A stretch of DNA of 57,157 nt from Prevotellaceae bacterium (lineage in GTDB: Bacteria; Bacteroidota; Bacteroidia; Bacteroidales; Bacteroidaceae). The stretch lies in the NCBI GenBank assembly GCA_031262085.1, contig JAISIN010000063.1, positions 1 through 57,157 of the forward strand. Direction: 5' to 3'. The translations under genes and the position numbers were made by a program. This document shows, piece by piece, positions 44,497-54,565 of this stretch (its first letter is position 1; every line of letters starts with the position of its first letter). Under the pieces are notes generated by a model that was not told the origin of the DNA, did not search any database, and saw only the letters and a list, made by a program, of their open reading frames with translations.

Positions 44497-45366
44497 CTAC
44501 CGAACATCCGCCCCCCACATCAACTTGTTGCGAAGCACGTCGAAGAAGGTATGATCGAATCGCTTCACCACCTTAATACTATAGTCGGCTCGCGAAATAG
44601 AGAGGCGCGTAGTTTCTCTACACGTCGAGCTGCCTCCGTCGATAGCAACCAAGAAGTTATGGCTTCGGCTCTCCACATCTAACGTAATCTCCCAGTCGTC
44701 GCAAATCACAATCGGTCGCACATTCAGGCTGTGAGGAGCAACGGGGGTAATCGAGATCGTCTTGCTGTGTGGCACAATAATCGGTCCGCCCACACTCAGA
44801 GAATAGGCAGTCGAACCGGTAGGCGTAGCGACAATCAGTCCGTCGGCTTGGTAAGTAGTAAGATGTGCCCCGTTAATTGCCGTATGAATGGTAATCATGG
44901 AAGAGCTGTCACGTTTTAACACCGCTATTTCGTTCAGTGCATAAGGCGCCTGCATCAGGTGCACATCGTCGCATTGCAGTTGCAACACACTGCGCTCTTC
45001 TACTTTATAATGCTGCCTGTATATTTCGTTCACGGTCTCTTCCATCTCTTCGGGCGATATATCTGCCAAAAAACCCAGTCGACCGATATTGATACCCAGT
45101 ATCGGAATACCTTTCCGCCCCACTCGGGCTGCCGATTTCAAAAAAGTGCCGTCACCGCCAATGCTGATAACCATATCGGCAGTGAAGTCGTCACCATCGA
45201 AGAGTTCCACATGAGGCATATCGAACTTCAGTCGGGTGGTAAGAAACTGATAATACTCGCTACTCACGCATACTTGCGCATGCCGCTGTGCCAACAAGCA
45301 AAACAACCGCTCGGCATAAGCAGCCTTCTGAACCTGATAGGCATTTCCAAAAATGGCAAACTTCAT
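44497..45366 (-). CDS. nadK: NAD kinase
   Basis: NAD kinase phosphorylates NAD to NADP with ATP. From ATG at 45366 the protein has 289 residues and begins [11 protein letters not shown]; a longer frame from 45417 adds 17 unlikely residues. The GGDG motif ([19 protein letters not shown]), [18 protein letters not shown] and the [15 protein letters not shown] segment (here TPTGSTAYS) are all present. It is divergent from pdxJ, with about 100 bases between the two starts, an order I recall from Bacteroides. Confidence 0.96.
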   Translation of the reverse strand: MKFAIFGNAYQVQKAAYAERLFCLLAQRHAQVCVSSEYYQFLTTRLKFDMPHVELFDGDDFTADMVISIGGDGTFLKSAARVGRKGIPILGINIGRLGFLADISPEEMEETVNEIYRQHYKVEERSVLQLQCDDVHLMQAPYALNEIAVLKRDSSSMITIHTAINGAHLTTYQADGLIVATPTGSTAYSLSVGGPIIVPHSKTISITPVAPHSLNVRPIVICDDWEITLDVESRSHNFLVAIDGGSSTCRETTRLSISRADYSIKVVKRFDHTFFDVLRNKLMWGADVR

Positions 45367-45439
45367 AACTAATTGTTTAATGAAACGCAAATATGGCATA
45401 ATTTTCCCAATCATCATACAGATTATGTCATATTATTCG

Positions 45440-45447
45440 TACTTTTG
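45440..45447 (+). promoter_or_regulatory. -7 box of pdxJ
   Basis: TACTTTTG matches TAnnTTTG and is only 18 bases before the pdxJ ATG, so the leader would be about 12 bases. No -33 TTG is evident. Confidence 0.45.
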
Positions 45448-45465
45448 CCCAACTATAAACAGAAT

Positions 45466-46182
45466 ATGACCCGATTAAGTGTAAATATCAATAAAATAGC
45501 AACGCTACGCAACGCACGCGGGGGTAATGTACCCGACGTAACAAAGGTAGCGTTGGACTGTGAAAAGTTCGGCGCCGAAGGTATTACCGTTCACCCTCGC
45601 CCCGACGAACGTCACATCCGGCGGATCGATGTATACGACCTCAAACCGGTACTTCGTACAGAATTTAATATCGAAGGCTATCCCGCACCCGAGTTTATGG
45701 AATTGGTATTGAAGGTGAAACCTACGCAAGTGACGCTGGTACCCGATTCGCCCGACCAAATCACTTCGAATGCCGGATGGGATACCAAAACCCACCTGAG
45801 TTTCCTGACCGAGATCGTCGACCGCTTCCGTTCAGCCGGCATCCGCACCTCGCTCTTCGTAGCTGCCGACACGGAGATGATTGCTTACGCCGCCCAAGCG
45901 GGGGCAGACCGTGTAGAACTCTACACCGAACCGTATGCCTCCTTATATCCTCAAGAACCGGAAGAAGCCATCGCCCCCTTTATGGCAGCCGCCGAAAAGG
46001 CACGCGAACTGGGATTGGGAGTGAACGCCGGACACGACCTCAGTTTGGTCAATTTGGCATACCTACACGAACATATCCCTTGGATAGACGAAGTATCTAT
46101 CGGTCATGCCTTGATATGCGACGCTCTCTATCTGGGATTGGAACGCACCATTCAAGAGTATAAAGCCTGTCTGCGCCTCTAA
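45466..46182 (+). CDS. pdxJ: Pyridoxine 5'-phosphate synthase
   Basis: PdxJ condenses deoxyxylulose 5-phosphate with 3-amino-2-oxopropyl phosphate to form pyridoxine phosphate. From ATG at 45466 the protein has 238 residues and starts [20 protein letters not shown]; an upstream frame from 45373 is not supported. Further motifs are [15 protein letters not shown] and [14 protein letters not shown], and [16 protein letters not shown] near the end. It is separated from exbB by 66 bases with a small palindromic repeat TAAGCTTA. Confidence 0.95.
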   Translation: MTRLSVNINKIATLRNARGGNVPDVTKVALDCEKFGAEGITVHPRPDERHIRRIDVYDLKPVLRTEFNIEGYPAPEFMELVLKVKPTQVTLVPDSPDQITSNAGWDTKTHLSFLTEIVDRFRSAGIRTSLFVAADTEMIAYAAQAGADRVELYTEPYASLYPQEPEEAIAPFMAAAEKARELGLGVNAGHDLSLVNLAYLHEHIPWIDEVSIGHALICDALYLGLERTIQEYKACLRL

Positions 46183-46248
46183 CCCCTAAGCTTAATAAAT
46201 GATAAGCTTACTCTTTTAGTTTCTAATTTTTAATTTTTAATCTATTAT

Positions 46249-46959
46249 ATGTTCTTCATAGCCCAAGCAACCGCCGCCCTAAGCGATACCATCGCCGGCA
46301 GCAACCCCGTACTGACGCCCGTTGCCACCCCCGAAGTCATGAATCTGTGGAGCATGGCACTCAAAGGCGGATGGATCATGATTGTATTGGCCATACTCTC
46401 TGTCATCTGTTTCTATATCCTCTTTGAACGTAACTTCGTGATTCGCAAGGCAGCCAAAGAAGACCCTCAATTCATGGATAAGATAAAAGACTACATCATA
46501 GGAGGAGAAATCAAAGCTGCCGTTTCGTACTGCCGCGGCGTAAATACCCCTACGGCGCGTATGATAGAAAAGGGAATCAGCCGATTGGGCAAGCCGGTCA
46601 ACGACATACAGGCAGCCATCGAGAACGTGGGAAACTTTGAGATAACCCGCCTCGAAAAAGGACTGACCATCATGGCAACCATCTCGTCGGGCGCTCCGAT
46701 GATTGGATTCCTTGGAACAGTAACCGGCATGGTGCGCGCCTTCTTCGAGATGGCAAATGCCGGCAACAACATCGACATCACACTCCTTTCGGGAGGTATC
46801 TATGAGGCGATGATTACCACAGTAGGCGGTCTGATCGTCGGCATCATTGCCATGTTTGCCTACAACTATCTGGTGACACTGATTGACGGTGTAGTGAATA
46901 AAATGGAAGCCCAAACCATGGCTTTTATGGATATGCTGAACAATGATGTTAAAGCGTAG
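46249..46959 (+). CDS. exbB: MotA/TolQ/ExbB proton channel protein
   Basis: The 236-residue protein has three membrane helices (residues about 35-60, 140-165 and 185-210) as in ExbB/TolQ. ISSGAPMIGFLGTVTGMVRA and GGIYEAMITTVGGLIVGIIA are the conserved channel segments. It forms the pentameric proton channel with ExbD that powers TonB. exbD starts 17 bases inside this gene. The start at 46249 gives a short N-terminal segment (MFFIAQATAALSD). Confidence 0.92.
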   Translation: MFFIAQATAALSDTIAGSNPVLTPVATPEVMNLWSMALKGGWIMIVLAILSVICFYILFERNFVIRKAAKEDPQFMDKIKDYIIGGEIKAAVSYCRGVNTPTARMIEKGISRLGKPVNDIQAAIENVGNFEITRLEKGLTIMATISSGAPMIGFLGTVTGMVRAFFEMANAGNNIDITLLSGGIYEAMITTVGGLIVGIIAMFAYNYLVTLIDGVVNKMEAQTMAFMDMLNNDVKA

Positions 46960-47359
46960 AAACAAAATATCGCCCGCTTTCAGCATGGCATCCATGACGG
47001 ATGTGATATTCCTGCTGCTGATATTCTTTATGATTACCTCCACAGTAGTATCGCCCAATGCCATCAAGGTATTGCTTCCACAAGGCAAACAGCAGACCTC
47101 TGCCAAGCCACTCACGCGGGTCATCATAGACAAAGAGCTGCAACTCTTTGTCGCCTTTGGCAACGAAAACGAAAAAGCCATCGACCCCGAACAGCTCACG
47201 CCCTTTCTGCAAACATGCGCAGCCAAAGAACCGGATATGTATGTGGCTCTCTATGCCGACGAAAGCGTACCGTATCGGGAAATTGTGAAAGTATTGAATA
47301 TTGCTAACGAAAACCATTTCAAGATGGTGCTGGCTACCCGACCGCCGGAGAAGCGGTAA
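46943..47359 (+). CDS. exbD: ExbD/TolR biopolymer transport protein
   Basis: The 138-residue product has the classical ExbD layout: short cytoplasmic start, one membrane helix with the proton-carrying Asp (SMASMTDVIFLLLIFFMITS) and a periplasmic domain (YVALYADESVPYREIVKVLN). The gene overlaps exbB by 17 bases and is followed, 39 bases on, by the TonB-like gene. It completes the energy transducing complex. Confidence 0.93.
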   Translation: MMLKRRNKISPAFSMASMTDVIFLLLIFFMITSTVVSPNAIKVLLPQGKQQTSAKPLTRVIIDKELQLFVAFGNENEKAIDPEQLTPFLQTCAAKEPDMYVALYADESVPYREIVKVLNIANENHFKMVLATRPPEKR

Positions 47360-47398
47360 CGGTAAGCCGGCGCACCTTTGTGCCAAAGCTCAATCAAT

Positions 47399-48178
47399 AT
47401 GAATCTTGGAAAAAAAGGCAAATACATAGGCATAACAGGCGCACTGCTGATACACGTAGGCATCCTGCTCCTACTGATATGGGTGGGGTTCACTGTCCCC
47501 CAACAGACAGCAGAAGACGGCGTGCCGGTGATGCTGGGCGAACTACCCGATGCGCAAGGCAATACCGACCCCTCTTTGGTAAAGGTAAGCATACTGCCCG
47601 AACCGGAAGCTCCCGAACTACCCGATGTAGACAACCAGCCTTTGGTGACACAGAATGAGGAAGAAACCGTGTCGATGATCCCCGAAGAGAGCGAAGCACA
47701 AAAAGCCGAAGAAGCCCGTAAGCAGGCAGAAGCCAGAGCCGAACGCGAACGGCGGGAAGCGGAAGAGACGGCACGGCAACGGGTAACCAACGCTTTTGGA
47801 AGAGGAACGCAAACGGGCAGCAAAGGCGCAACAGAAGGAGAAACCACACAAGGTGTTGCCGACGGAAAGAAGCAGGAAGGAGCAACAGCCCACACCAACA
47901 ACAGTGGAACATTCAATCTGGAAGGACGACATCTGGGAGAAGGAGGATTGCCACTACCTGCCTACACGGTACGAGACGATGGCAAAGTAGTGATAACCAT
48001 CACCGTCAACCCCGCAGGTATCGTTATACGCACCGAAGTCAACCTGCGGGAAACCACTACCGTCAACTCCACATTGCGCAATGCAGCCGAAGAGGCTGCC
48101 GGTAAAGCCCGCTTCAACTCCGTAGAGGGAGTAACCAATCAAACAGGAACAATAACGTATTATTTCAATTTAAAATAA
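47399..48178 (+). CDS. TonB/TolA-like energy transducer
   Basis: From ATG at 47399 the protein has 259 residues. It has one N-terminal membrane helix (GITGALLIHVGILLLLIWVG), a long charged Glu/Ala/Arg-rich linker (EARKQAEARAERERREAEET), and a C-terminal domain with VITITVNPAGIVIRTEVNLR resembling TonB_C. It is third in the exbB-exbD operon, so it very likely couples the proton channel to TonB-dependent receptors. The TolA alternative is possible since no Pro-rich linker is seen. Confidence 0.85.
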   Translation: MNLGKKGKYIGITGALLIHVGILLLLIWVGFTVPQQTAEDGVPVMLGELPDAQGNTDPSLVKVSILPEPEAPELPDVDNQPLVTQNEEETVSMIPEESEAQKAEEARKQAEARAERERREAEETARQRVTNAFGRGTQTGSKGATEGETTQGVADGKKQEGATAHTNNSGTFNLEGRHLGEGGLPLPAYTVRDDGKVVITITVNPAGIVIRTEVNLRETTTVNSTLRNAAEEAAGKARFNSVEGVTNQTGTITYYFNLK

Positions 48179-48191
48179 AGGAGATTTTATT

Positions 48192-48743
48192 ATGGGAACA
48201 ATTTATGTCTTTTTTGCTGACGGTTTTGAAGAGGTCGAAGCCTTTACCACTGTCGATGTATTAAGAAGAGCCGGTATGAATGTAGAGATGATCACCGTAA
48301 CCCCCGACGAGATTGTGACGGGTGCACACGATGTGCCTGTGTTGTGCGACCGCAACATTGATAATTGCGACTTTGCCGATGCCGAACTAATCGTGCTGCC
48401 CGGCGGAATGCCCGGTGCCGCTACCTTAGAGAAATGCGCACGTCTACGCAAACTGATACAGCAGTTTGCTGATCAGAATAAACCCATCGCTGCCATCTGT
48501 GCCGCCCCCATGATACTGGGCAACCTTGGATTGCTGAAAGGGAAAAGAGCCACTTGCTACCCGGGATTTGAGAAATACCTGACCGGTGCCAACGTCACTA
48601 CGGCACAAACCGAGATAGACGGCAACATTATCACCGGAAAAGGACCGGGCGCCGCCATGGAGTTTGCCATGCACCTTGTAAACATCATACTTGGCAAAGA
48701 GAAAGTGCAAGAGTTGAAAGAAGCTATGTGCGTGGTGGGGTAA
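48192..48743 (+). CDS. DJ-1/PfpI family protein (YajL/ThiJ-like)
   Basis: This 183-residue protein belongs to the DJ-1 group. The nucleophile cysteine is C103 in AAICAAPMILG, and the conserved Glu is in ADGFEEVEAF near residue 14. VLPGGMPGA is another landmark. Members act as glyoxalase III or protein deglycase-like protective enzymes, though the reaction is disputed. It lies 13 bases after the TonB-like gene and ends directly before the recG ATG. Confidence 0.9.
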   Translation: MGTIYVFFADGFEEVEAFTTVDVLRRAGMNVEMITVTPDEIVTGAHDVPVLCDRNIDNCDFADAELIVLPGGMPGAATLEKCARLRKLIQQFADQNKPIAAICAAPMILGNLGLLKGKRATCYPGFEKYLTGANVTTAQTEIDGNIITGKGPGAAMEFAMHLVNIILGKEKVQELKEAMCVVG

Positions 48744-50837
48744 ATGTTTGATATTGGCTCCATCAATATTCAATATCTGGCAGGTATAGGACCGCGAAAA
48801 GCGGCTATACTCAAAGAGGAGCTAAACATCGGTTCCTTACACGACTTATTGTACTATTTCCCTTATAAGTACGTCGACCGTAGCCGCATCTATCTCATCC
48901 GCGAGATAGACGGAAATATGCCGTACATCCAACTCAAAGGCGAGATACTCAGCGCCGAAACCATTGGAGAGGGGCGACAACGACGGTGGGTCGCCCACTT
49001 CTCCGACGGCACGGGCATTGTCGACTTGGTGTGGTTTCAAGGCATCAAAAACGTGGCAAACAGATACAAGTGGCATCAGGAATACATCGTATTCGGCAAA
49101 CCTACGATGTATGGCGGACGCGTCAATATAGCCCACCCCGACATCGATCCTGCATCTGAGCTGAAGCTCACTAACATGGGGTTGCAACCCTATTACAACA
49201 CCACGGACAAGATGAAGCGCAACTATATCAATTCGCGCGCCATAGAAGCAATGATGCAGAATGCCATCAAGCAATTGCGCGACCCTTTGCCAGAAACGCT
49301 TACCCCCACCCTACTTCACACCCACCATCTGATGCCGCTTACGGAAGCTCTGACTGTCGTCCACTTCCCCACCACGCCCGAACAATTACGACGGGCACAG
49401 TATCGCCTGAAGTTCGAAGAGCTTTTCTACGTACAGCTCAATATCTTGCACTACGCCACAGAACGGCAACAGAAATATCGGGGTTATCGTTTCGATACCG
49501 TGGGCACCCTCTTCAACACCTTCTACGCACACCACCTCCCGTTTGAACTGACCGACGCCCAAAAGCGGGTGCTGAAAGAGATTCGCCGCGACACCGGCAG
49601 CGGCAAACAAATGAACCGACTGCTACAAGGCGATGTGGGCAGCGGAAAAACATTGGTAGCGCTCATGAGCATGCTCATCGCACTCGACAATGGTTATCAG
49701 GCTTGCCTCATGGCGCCTACCGAGATTCTTGCCAACCAGCACTACATCACCATCTGCCAACTGCTTGCCGGCATGAACATAGAGGTACGACTGCTTACCG
49801 GATCCGTCAAAGGGAAAAAGCGGGCAAGTATTCTGTCGGGCTTACTCACCAAAGAGATACATCTATTAATAGGTACCCACGCAGTGATAGAAGAAACCGT
49901 CAGCTTTGCGGCGCTGGGAATGGTCATCATTGACGAGCAACACCGTTTCGGCGTGGCACAACGAGCGCGGCTGTGGACCAAAAACCTGCAACCACCGCAT
50001 GTACTGGTAATGACTGCCACCCCCATTCCCCGCACCTTAGCCATGACACTCTACGGTGATCTGGATGTATCGGTCATCGACGAGCTACCCCCCGGTCGCA
50101 AACCCATCGTGACGATACATCAATATGATGCACATCGCCACACTCTCTATCGCACCGTCAGGCGGGAAATAGAGAAGGGACACCAAATCTACTTCGTCTA
50201 TCCCCTCATCAAAGAGAGTGAGAAAATCGATCTGAAGAATCTGGAAGATGGATACGGCAACATCTGCAAGGAGTTTAGCGAATATACCGTCTGCCAAGTA
50301 CACGGCAAGATGAAAGCTACCGACAAAGATGCACAGATGCAACGCTTTGTATCGGGCGAAGCACAAATCATGGTAGCAACCACCGTGATAGAAGTCGGCG
50401 TCAATGTACCGAACGCCTCCGTCATGGTCATAGAGAATGCCGAACGATTCGGCTTGTCGCAACTCCACCAGCTCCGCGGACGGGTGGGACGCGGAGCCGA
50501 ACAGTCGTACTGCATTTTGGTAACCAAGTTTCAACTGGCAGAAGATACACGCAAACGCATAGATATTATGGTAGAATCCAACGACGGCTTCGAGATAGCC
50601 GAAGCCGACCTGAAACTGCGCGGTCCGGGCGACTTGGAAGGCACCCAGCAGAGCGGCGTACCCTTCGATCTGAAAATAGCCGACCTGTCGCACGACGGGC
50701 AACTGCTGCAATATGTCCGCCACATAGCCGAAGAGATCGTTGCCGATCCTGCTGCTTCTTTACCCGAGAATGCACTGCTATGGAAGCAACTGAAGGTTTT
50801 GCAAAAAAACCATGCCAACTGGGCAGCTATCAGCTAA
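48744..50837 (+). CDS. recG: ATP-dependent DNA helicase RecG
   Basis: RecG reverses stalled replication forks and branch-migrates junctions. The 697 residues contain an N-terminal wedge/OB domain (YIQLKGEILSAETIGEGRQR) and the helicase motor: Walker A LLQGDVGSGKTLVAL, DEQH-box in VIIDEQHRFGVAQR, MTATPIPRTLAMTLYGDLD, TVIEVGVNVPNASVMVIENA and QLHQLRGRVGRG. The ATG follows the DJ-1 stop directly, suggesting joint translation. The C-terminal RecG wedge-clip part is present (LKLRGPGDLEGTQQSG). Confidence 0.96.
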   Translation: MFDIGSINIQYLAGIGPRKAAILKEELNIGSLHDLLYYFPYKYVDRSRIYLIREIDGNMPYIQLKGEILSAETIGEGRQRRWVAHFSDGTGIVDLVWFQGIKNVANRYKWHQEYIVFGKPTMYGGRVNIAHPDIDPASELKLTNMGLQPYYNTTDKMKRNYINSRAIEAMMQNAIKQLRDPLPETLTPTLLHTHHLMPLTEALTVVHFPTTPEQLRRAQYRLKFEELFYVQLNILHYATERQQKYRGYRFDTVGTLFNTFYAHHLPFELTDAQKRVLKEIRRDTGSGKQMNRLLQGDVGSGKTLVALMSMLIALDNGYQACLMAPTEILANQHYITICQLLAGMNIEVRLLTGSVKGKKRASILSGLLTKEIHLLIGTHAVIEETVSFAALGMVIIDEQHRFGVAQRARLWTKNLQPPHVLVMTATPIPRTLAMTLYGDLDVSVIDELPPGRKPIVTIHQYDAHRHTLYRTVRREIEKGHQIYFVYPLIKESEKIDLKNLEDGYGNICKEFSEYTVCQVHGKMKATDKDAQMQRFVSGEAQIMVATTVIEVGVNVPNASVMVIENAERFGLSQLHQLRGRVGRGAEQSYCILVTKFQLAEDTRKRIDIMVESNDGFEIAEADLKLRGPGDLEGTQQSGVPFDLKIADLSHDGQLLQYVRHIAEEIVADPAASLPENALLWKQLKVLQKNHANWAAIS

Positions 50838-51011
50838 ATACAGTCCCTCTTATTGTTTCAAACCAGCCGCTTTGTTCGCTTTTATGTTGTAAAACATATT
50901 TTTGCACAACTCTCTTACTCTGAATATATTATGATACATTATACACATCCCGTTAAGTACTCTTAGCACAAAAAGCGTTAACTACCTCCGTTCACTTCAA
51001 AAAAATAATAG

Positions 51012-51019
51012 TACCTTTG
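51012..51019 (+). promoter_or_regulatory. -7 box of the M23 peptidase gene
   Basis: TACCTTTG matches TAnnTTTG, 31 bases before the ATG at 51051. At -33 only TTC is found, so the match is partial. Confidence 0.5.
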
Positions 51020-51050
51020 GCAGATTTATTTTTTACCACTCTTATATAAT

Positions 51051-51917
51051 ATGAAGTTTATAACGAACAGAACACTCATCTTGGCTATTTCCATCGTGAT
51101 AAGCGGTAGTCTTTCCGCCCAAGATCTTATTGCCCGTCAGGCGCCCATAGACAAAAAGCTGAAAAGTGTAGACTCATTGGCTTTGCAACAACAAATACGT
51201 GCCGAGCTGGCTGCCCAGCAGGCTATCGATATCTACCCTGATTGGGACAATAACATGATTCGTTATAATAATCCTGTCGTACCCGATTCATATAAGTTCG
51301 ACCTTACCGGCTTCAGCATGCCTACTCAGAATACGCGAATCACCGACGTTTTCGGTTACCGCCCGCGCCGTCGACGCATGCACTATGGGCTGGATATCAA
51401 GGTAGCCATTGGTGACACCATTGTTGCCGCTTTCGACGGAAAGATACGCATCGTAAAGAATCAGGGTCGCCGTCGCGGCTACGGCAAATACATTGTCATC
51501 CGTCATAACAACGGTCTGGAAACGGTTTACGGTCACCTCTCCAAACAACTTGTTACCGTCGATCAAGAAATAAAAGCCGGCGAACCTATCGGCTTGGGTG
51601 GCAATACGGGGCGAAGCACCGGTTCGCACCTGCATTTTGAAACCCGTTTCTTAGGAATACCCATCGATCCGGCATTGATGTTCGACTTTGTCAAGCAAGA
51701 CATCGTAGCCGATACCTACACCTTCAACAAAGCCCAACAAGTTGCCAAGAACGGCGCCACCGTTACCGGAGGCAACGTCTACTACAAGGTGAAGAAAGGC
51801 GATACCTTGTCGCGCATCGCTTCCCGTCAGGGAATCTCCATTGACAGTCTCTGCAAACTCAACCGCATCACACGGAAGTCGATATTGCGTCCGGGACAGG
51901 TGCTGCGTTGCTCGTAA
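51051..51917 (+). CDS. M23 peptidase with C-terminal LysM domain
   Basis: The 288-residue product has a signal peptide (ILAISIVISGSLSAQ). The M23/LytM endopeptidase domain (residues about 100-205) shows RRMHYGLDIKVAIGDTIVAA with the H-x3-D pair and GSHLHFETRF with the HxH motif, giving a complete zinc site. A LysM repeat at residues about 245-287 (YKVKKGDTLSRIASRQGISI) should bind peptidoglycan. It probably cleaves or regulates cell wall cross-links. The gene is followed by a strong terminator. Confidence 0.93.
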   Translation: MKFITNRTLILAISIVISGSLSAQDLIARQAPIDKKLKSVDSLALQQQIRAELAAQQAIDIYPDWDNNMIRYNNPVVPDSYKFDLTGFSMPTQNTRITDVFGYRPRRRRMHYGLDIKVAIGDTIVAAFDGKIRIVKNQGRRRGYGKYIVIRHNNGLETVYGHLSKQLVTVDQEIKAGEPIGLGGNTGRSTGSHLHFETRFLGIPIDPALMFDFVKQDIVADTYTFNKAQQVAKNGATVTGGNVYYKVKKGDTLSRIASRQGISIDSLCKLNRITRKSILRPGQVLRCS

Positions 51918-51941
51918 GTCCGTTTTATCAAATAACACAGC

Positions 51942-51983
51942 GTGTGCGCTTACGTGAATAATCACGTAAGCGCACACTTTTTA
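51942..51983 (+). terminator. Strong intrinsic terminator after the M23 peptidase gene
   Basis: A perfect 16-base stem (51942-51957 with 51962-51977, loop ATAA) is followed by TTTTTATATTT. Confidence 0.92.
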
Positions 51984-52017
51984 TATTTCTACATGAAACC
52001 ATTTCAAATAAATCCTG

Positions 52018-52025
52018 TAATTTTG
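52018..52025 (+). promoter_or_regulatory. -7 box of the DUF1599 gene
   Basis: TAATTTTG matches TAnnTTTG, 19 bases before ATG at 52045. No TTG at the expected -33 distance. Confidence 0.45.
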
Positions 52026-52044
52026 CGGTCTATTCAAAGAAGCA

Positions 52045-52587
52045 ATGAAAGAGACCAAGCAACAATTTGAACAGGTAATAGCTATCTGTCGCGATTTATT
52101 TGAAAAAAAACTGCACGATTACGATCCGGCGTGGCGCATTCTCCGTCCTACATCGGTCACCGACCAACTCTTTATCAAAGCCAACCGCATCCGCAGCATT
52201 GAAACCAAAGGTGTAACATTGGTCGACGAAGACAGACGTTCAGAATTTATAGCGATTGTAAACTATGGTATCATCGGATTAATACAGTTAGAGTTAGGCT
52301 ATGCCGAATCAGCCGATCTGAACTACGACGAAGCTATCGCCTTATACGACAAGTATGCCACCGCTTCTTTAGAACTGATGCTTGCCAAGAATCACGACTA
52401 CGACGAAGCTTGGCGCAGCATGCGCATCACCTCGTACACCGACCTGATTCTGATGAAAATCTACCGCACCAAGAAGATTGAAAATCTGGCAGGTGCTACT
52501 TTGGTTTCCGAGGGCGTAGATGCCAACTACATGGATATGATTAACTACGCGGTCTTTGCCCTTATAAAATTTGAGTTTGGAGAATAA
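52045..52587 (+). CDS. DUF1599 protein with internal duplication
   Basis: The 180-residue protein is built of two DUF1599 (nucleotide modification associated domain 1 type) repeats. HDYDPAWRILRPTSVTDQLF in the first half corresponds to HDYDEAWRSMRITSYTDLIL in the second, and IVNYGIIGLIQLELG to [15 protein letters not shown]. No enzyme activity is established for this family as far as I know. Its 3' end overlaps the next frame by 17 bases. It heads a run with the BT_3928-like gene, tpiA, SPOR and folE. Confidence 0.85.
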   Translation: MKETKQQFEQVIAICRDLFEKKLHDYDPAWRILRPTSVTDQLFIKANRIRSIETKGVTLVDEDRRSEFIAIVNYGIIGLIQLELGYAESADLNYDEAIALYDKYATASLELMLAKNHDYDEAWRSMRITSYTDLILMKIYRTKKIENLAGATLVSEGVDANYMDMINYAVFALIKFEFGE

Positions 52588-53779
52588 GCAGAGACATATA
52601 GCCCGCCTGAATCCCGAACAACAGGCCGTTGTATGGAAAGTTACCGTCAACGCCTGCCGCTTTGTGCTGGCTGTTGTCTTCATCTTCTCGGGCTTTGTAA
52701 AAGCGGTCGACCCCACCGGTACCTATTACAAGATACAAGACTACATCTTTGCCTTCGGCATGGGTACATGGATGGTCGATTCTTTGCTGATGCTCATAGC
52801 CTTGTGCCTCTCCATTTTGGAGTTTACCATCGGCATCTACCTCTTCTTCGGCATCCGCCGCAACTTGGCGCCCCTGCTGACGTTGTTGTTCATGTCGGTC
52901 ATGACACCCCTTACCCTCTATCTGGCAATATCCAACCCGATAACCGACTGTGGCTGCTTTGGCGATGCTGTGGTACTGACCAATCAAGAGACTTTCGTCA
53001 AGAATCTCATTTTGCTGGCAGCAGCCATCATACTATTCCGCGGCAGAGCGCAAATGATACGCCTCATCACACACCGTACTGCTTGGATGGCATCCACCTA
53101 TACCTTGCTGTATGCCTTTGCGCTCTCGATATATTGCTTATACTACCTGCCCATACTCGATTTCCGTCCTTACAAGGTAAGTACCGACATACGGCACGGC
53201 ATCGGGCAGTTCGACCCGCGCTACCAAGACTTTTATCTCACCGATCCAAAGACAGGCGAAGAGGTTCTCGACACCATCATTCATAACCCCGACTATACCT
53301 TCCTGCTGATAGCACATCGGATAGAGAACGCCGACGACAGCAATATCGACCTCATCAACGAGTTGTACGACTATTGTGTGGAGCGCAACTATCGCTTTTA
53401 CGCCCTCACCTCCTCTCCTATGGAAGAGGTCGAACAGTGGCGCGACAAAACCGGAGCCGAATACCCGTTTCTCTTGAGCGACGACATTGCTCTGAAGACC
53501 ATCATTCGTTCAAACCCCGGATTGCTGCTACTCAAAGATGGCGTTGTGTTGGGCAAATGGAGCCACAACGATCTGCCCGACGAATATGCCCTGACCGACC
53601 GGTTAGACAAACTGCCTATCGGTCGGCTTCAAAGCGGCGGAAAGCTGCGTGCCGTCGCCTACGCAGTCTTGTGGTTTTTCATTCCGCTGCTGTTGATCGT
53701 GGGAATCGATAGAGCTATCCCCATATTGCAAAGAATCAGGAAAAGGAGAAGAGAACATTTATCAAATAAACAAGAATAA
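52571..53779 (+). CDS. BT_3928-like DoxX/MauE-type membrane protein with thioredoxin-like domain
   Basis: The roughly 402-residue protein has four N-terminal membrane helices typical of DoxX/MauE proteins (residues about 24-175, with [20 protein letters not shown] carrying the CGCF motif), then a thioredoxin-like periplasmic region ([39 protein letters not shown]) without CxxC, and a C-terminal membrane helix ([16 protein letters not shown]). It probably takes part in envelope redox or quinone-linked reactions. No ATG fits: the frame opens with TTG at 52571 or 52577, inside the DUF1599 gene, so the start is uncertain. Confidence 0.82.
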   Translation: MSLENKQRHIARLNPEQQAVVWKVTVNACRFVLAVVFIFSGFVKAVDPTGTYYKIQDYIFAFGMGTWMVDSLLMLIALCLSILEFTIGIYLFFGIRRNLAPLLTLLFMSVMTPLTLYLAISNPITDCGCFGDAVVLTNQETFVKNLILLAAAIILFRGRAQMIRLITHRTAWMASTYTLLYAFALSIYCLYYLPILDFRPYKVSTDIRHGIGQFDPRYQDFYLTDPKTGEEVLDTIIHNPDYTFLLIAHRIENADDSNIDLINELYDYCVERNYRFYALTSSPMEEVEQWRDKTGAEYPFLLSDDIALKTIIRSNPGLLLLKDGVVLGKWSHNDLPDEYALTDRLDKLPIGRLQSGGKLRAVAYAVLWFFIPLLLIVGIDRAIPILQRIRKRRREHLSNKQE

Positions 53780-53781
53780 AA

Positions 53782-54537
53782 ATGAGAAAGAACATTGTTG
53801 CAGGAAACTGGAAAATGAACAAGACCCTGCAAGAGGGTATTGCCCTTGCAAAAGAGCTGAACGAAGTATTAACCGCCAACCAACCCCACTGCGATGTAGT
53901 GATTTGCACGCCGTTTATCCATCTGGCATCGGTTACTCTGCTGGTCAATCCGAGCATCATCGGCGTAGGAGCCGAAAATTGCGCCGACAAGGCACAAGGA
54001 GCCTATACCGGCGAAGTGTCGGCAGCCATGGTTGCATCGACCGGCGCCAAGTACGTCATTCTGGGACACTCGGAGCGTCGCGCCTACTACGGTGAGACCC
54101 TCGCAACACTCGAAGAGAAGGTGAAATTAGCGCTGGCAAACAGTCTGACCCCCATTTTCTGCATCGGAGAGATGCTCGAAGAGCGCGAAACCGGCAGACA
54201 AAACGATGTAGTGGCTACACAAATGGAATCGGTATTTAGTCTGTCGCCTGCCGACTTTGGCAAAATCGTGCTGGCTTACGAACCCGTATGGGCTATCGGC
54301 ACCGGAAAGACTGCCACACCTGCACAAGCACAAGAGATGCACGCTTTCATACGTTCGCTCGTAGCCAATAAGTATGGTAAGGAGATTGCCGACAACTGCT
54401 CCATACTCTACGGCGGAAGCTGTAAGCCTTCGAACGCCAAAGAGCTGTTTGACAACCCCGACGTAGACGGCGGACTCATTGGTGGCGCCGCACTGAATGT
54501 TACCGACTTCAAAGGAATCATCGACGCATTCAAGTAA
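53782..54537 (+). CDS. tpiA: Triosephosphate isomerase
   Basis: TpiA interconverts glyceraldehyde 3-phosphate and dihydroxyacetone phosphate. The 251-residue product has the family landmarks [19 protein letters not shown] with the catalytic Lys and Asn, the active-site His in ILGHSERR, the catalytic Glu in [18 protein letters not shown] and the loop [15 protein letters not shown]. It starts 2 bases after the previous stop, so it is likely co-transcribed with the membrane protein and DUF1599. Confidence 0.98.
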   Translation: MRKNIVAGNWKMNKTLQEGIALAKELNEVLTANQPHCDVVICTPFIHLASVTLLVNPSIIGVGAENCADKAQGAYTGEVSAAMVASTGAKYVILGHSERRAYYGETLATLEEKVKLALANSLTPIFCIGEMLEERETGRQNDVVATQMESVFSLSPADFGKIVLAYEPVWAIGTGKTATPAQAQEMHAFIRSLVANKYGKEIADNCSILYGGSCKPSNAKELFDNPDVDGGLIGGAALNVTDFKGIIDAFK

Positions 54538-54565
54538 GCAAACAGTTGCGACATACTTCATCGAA

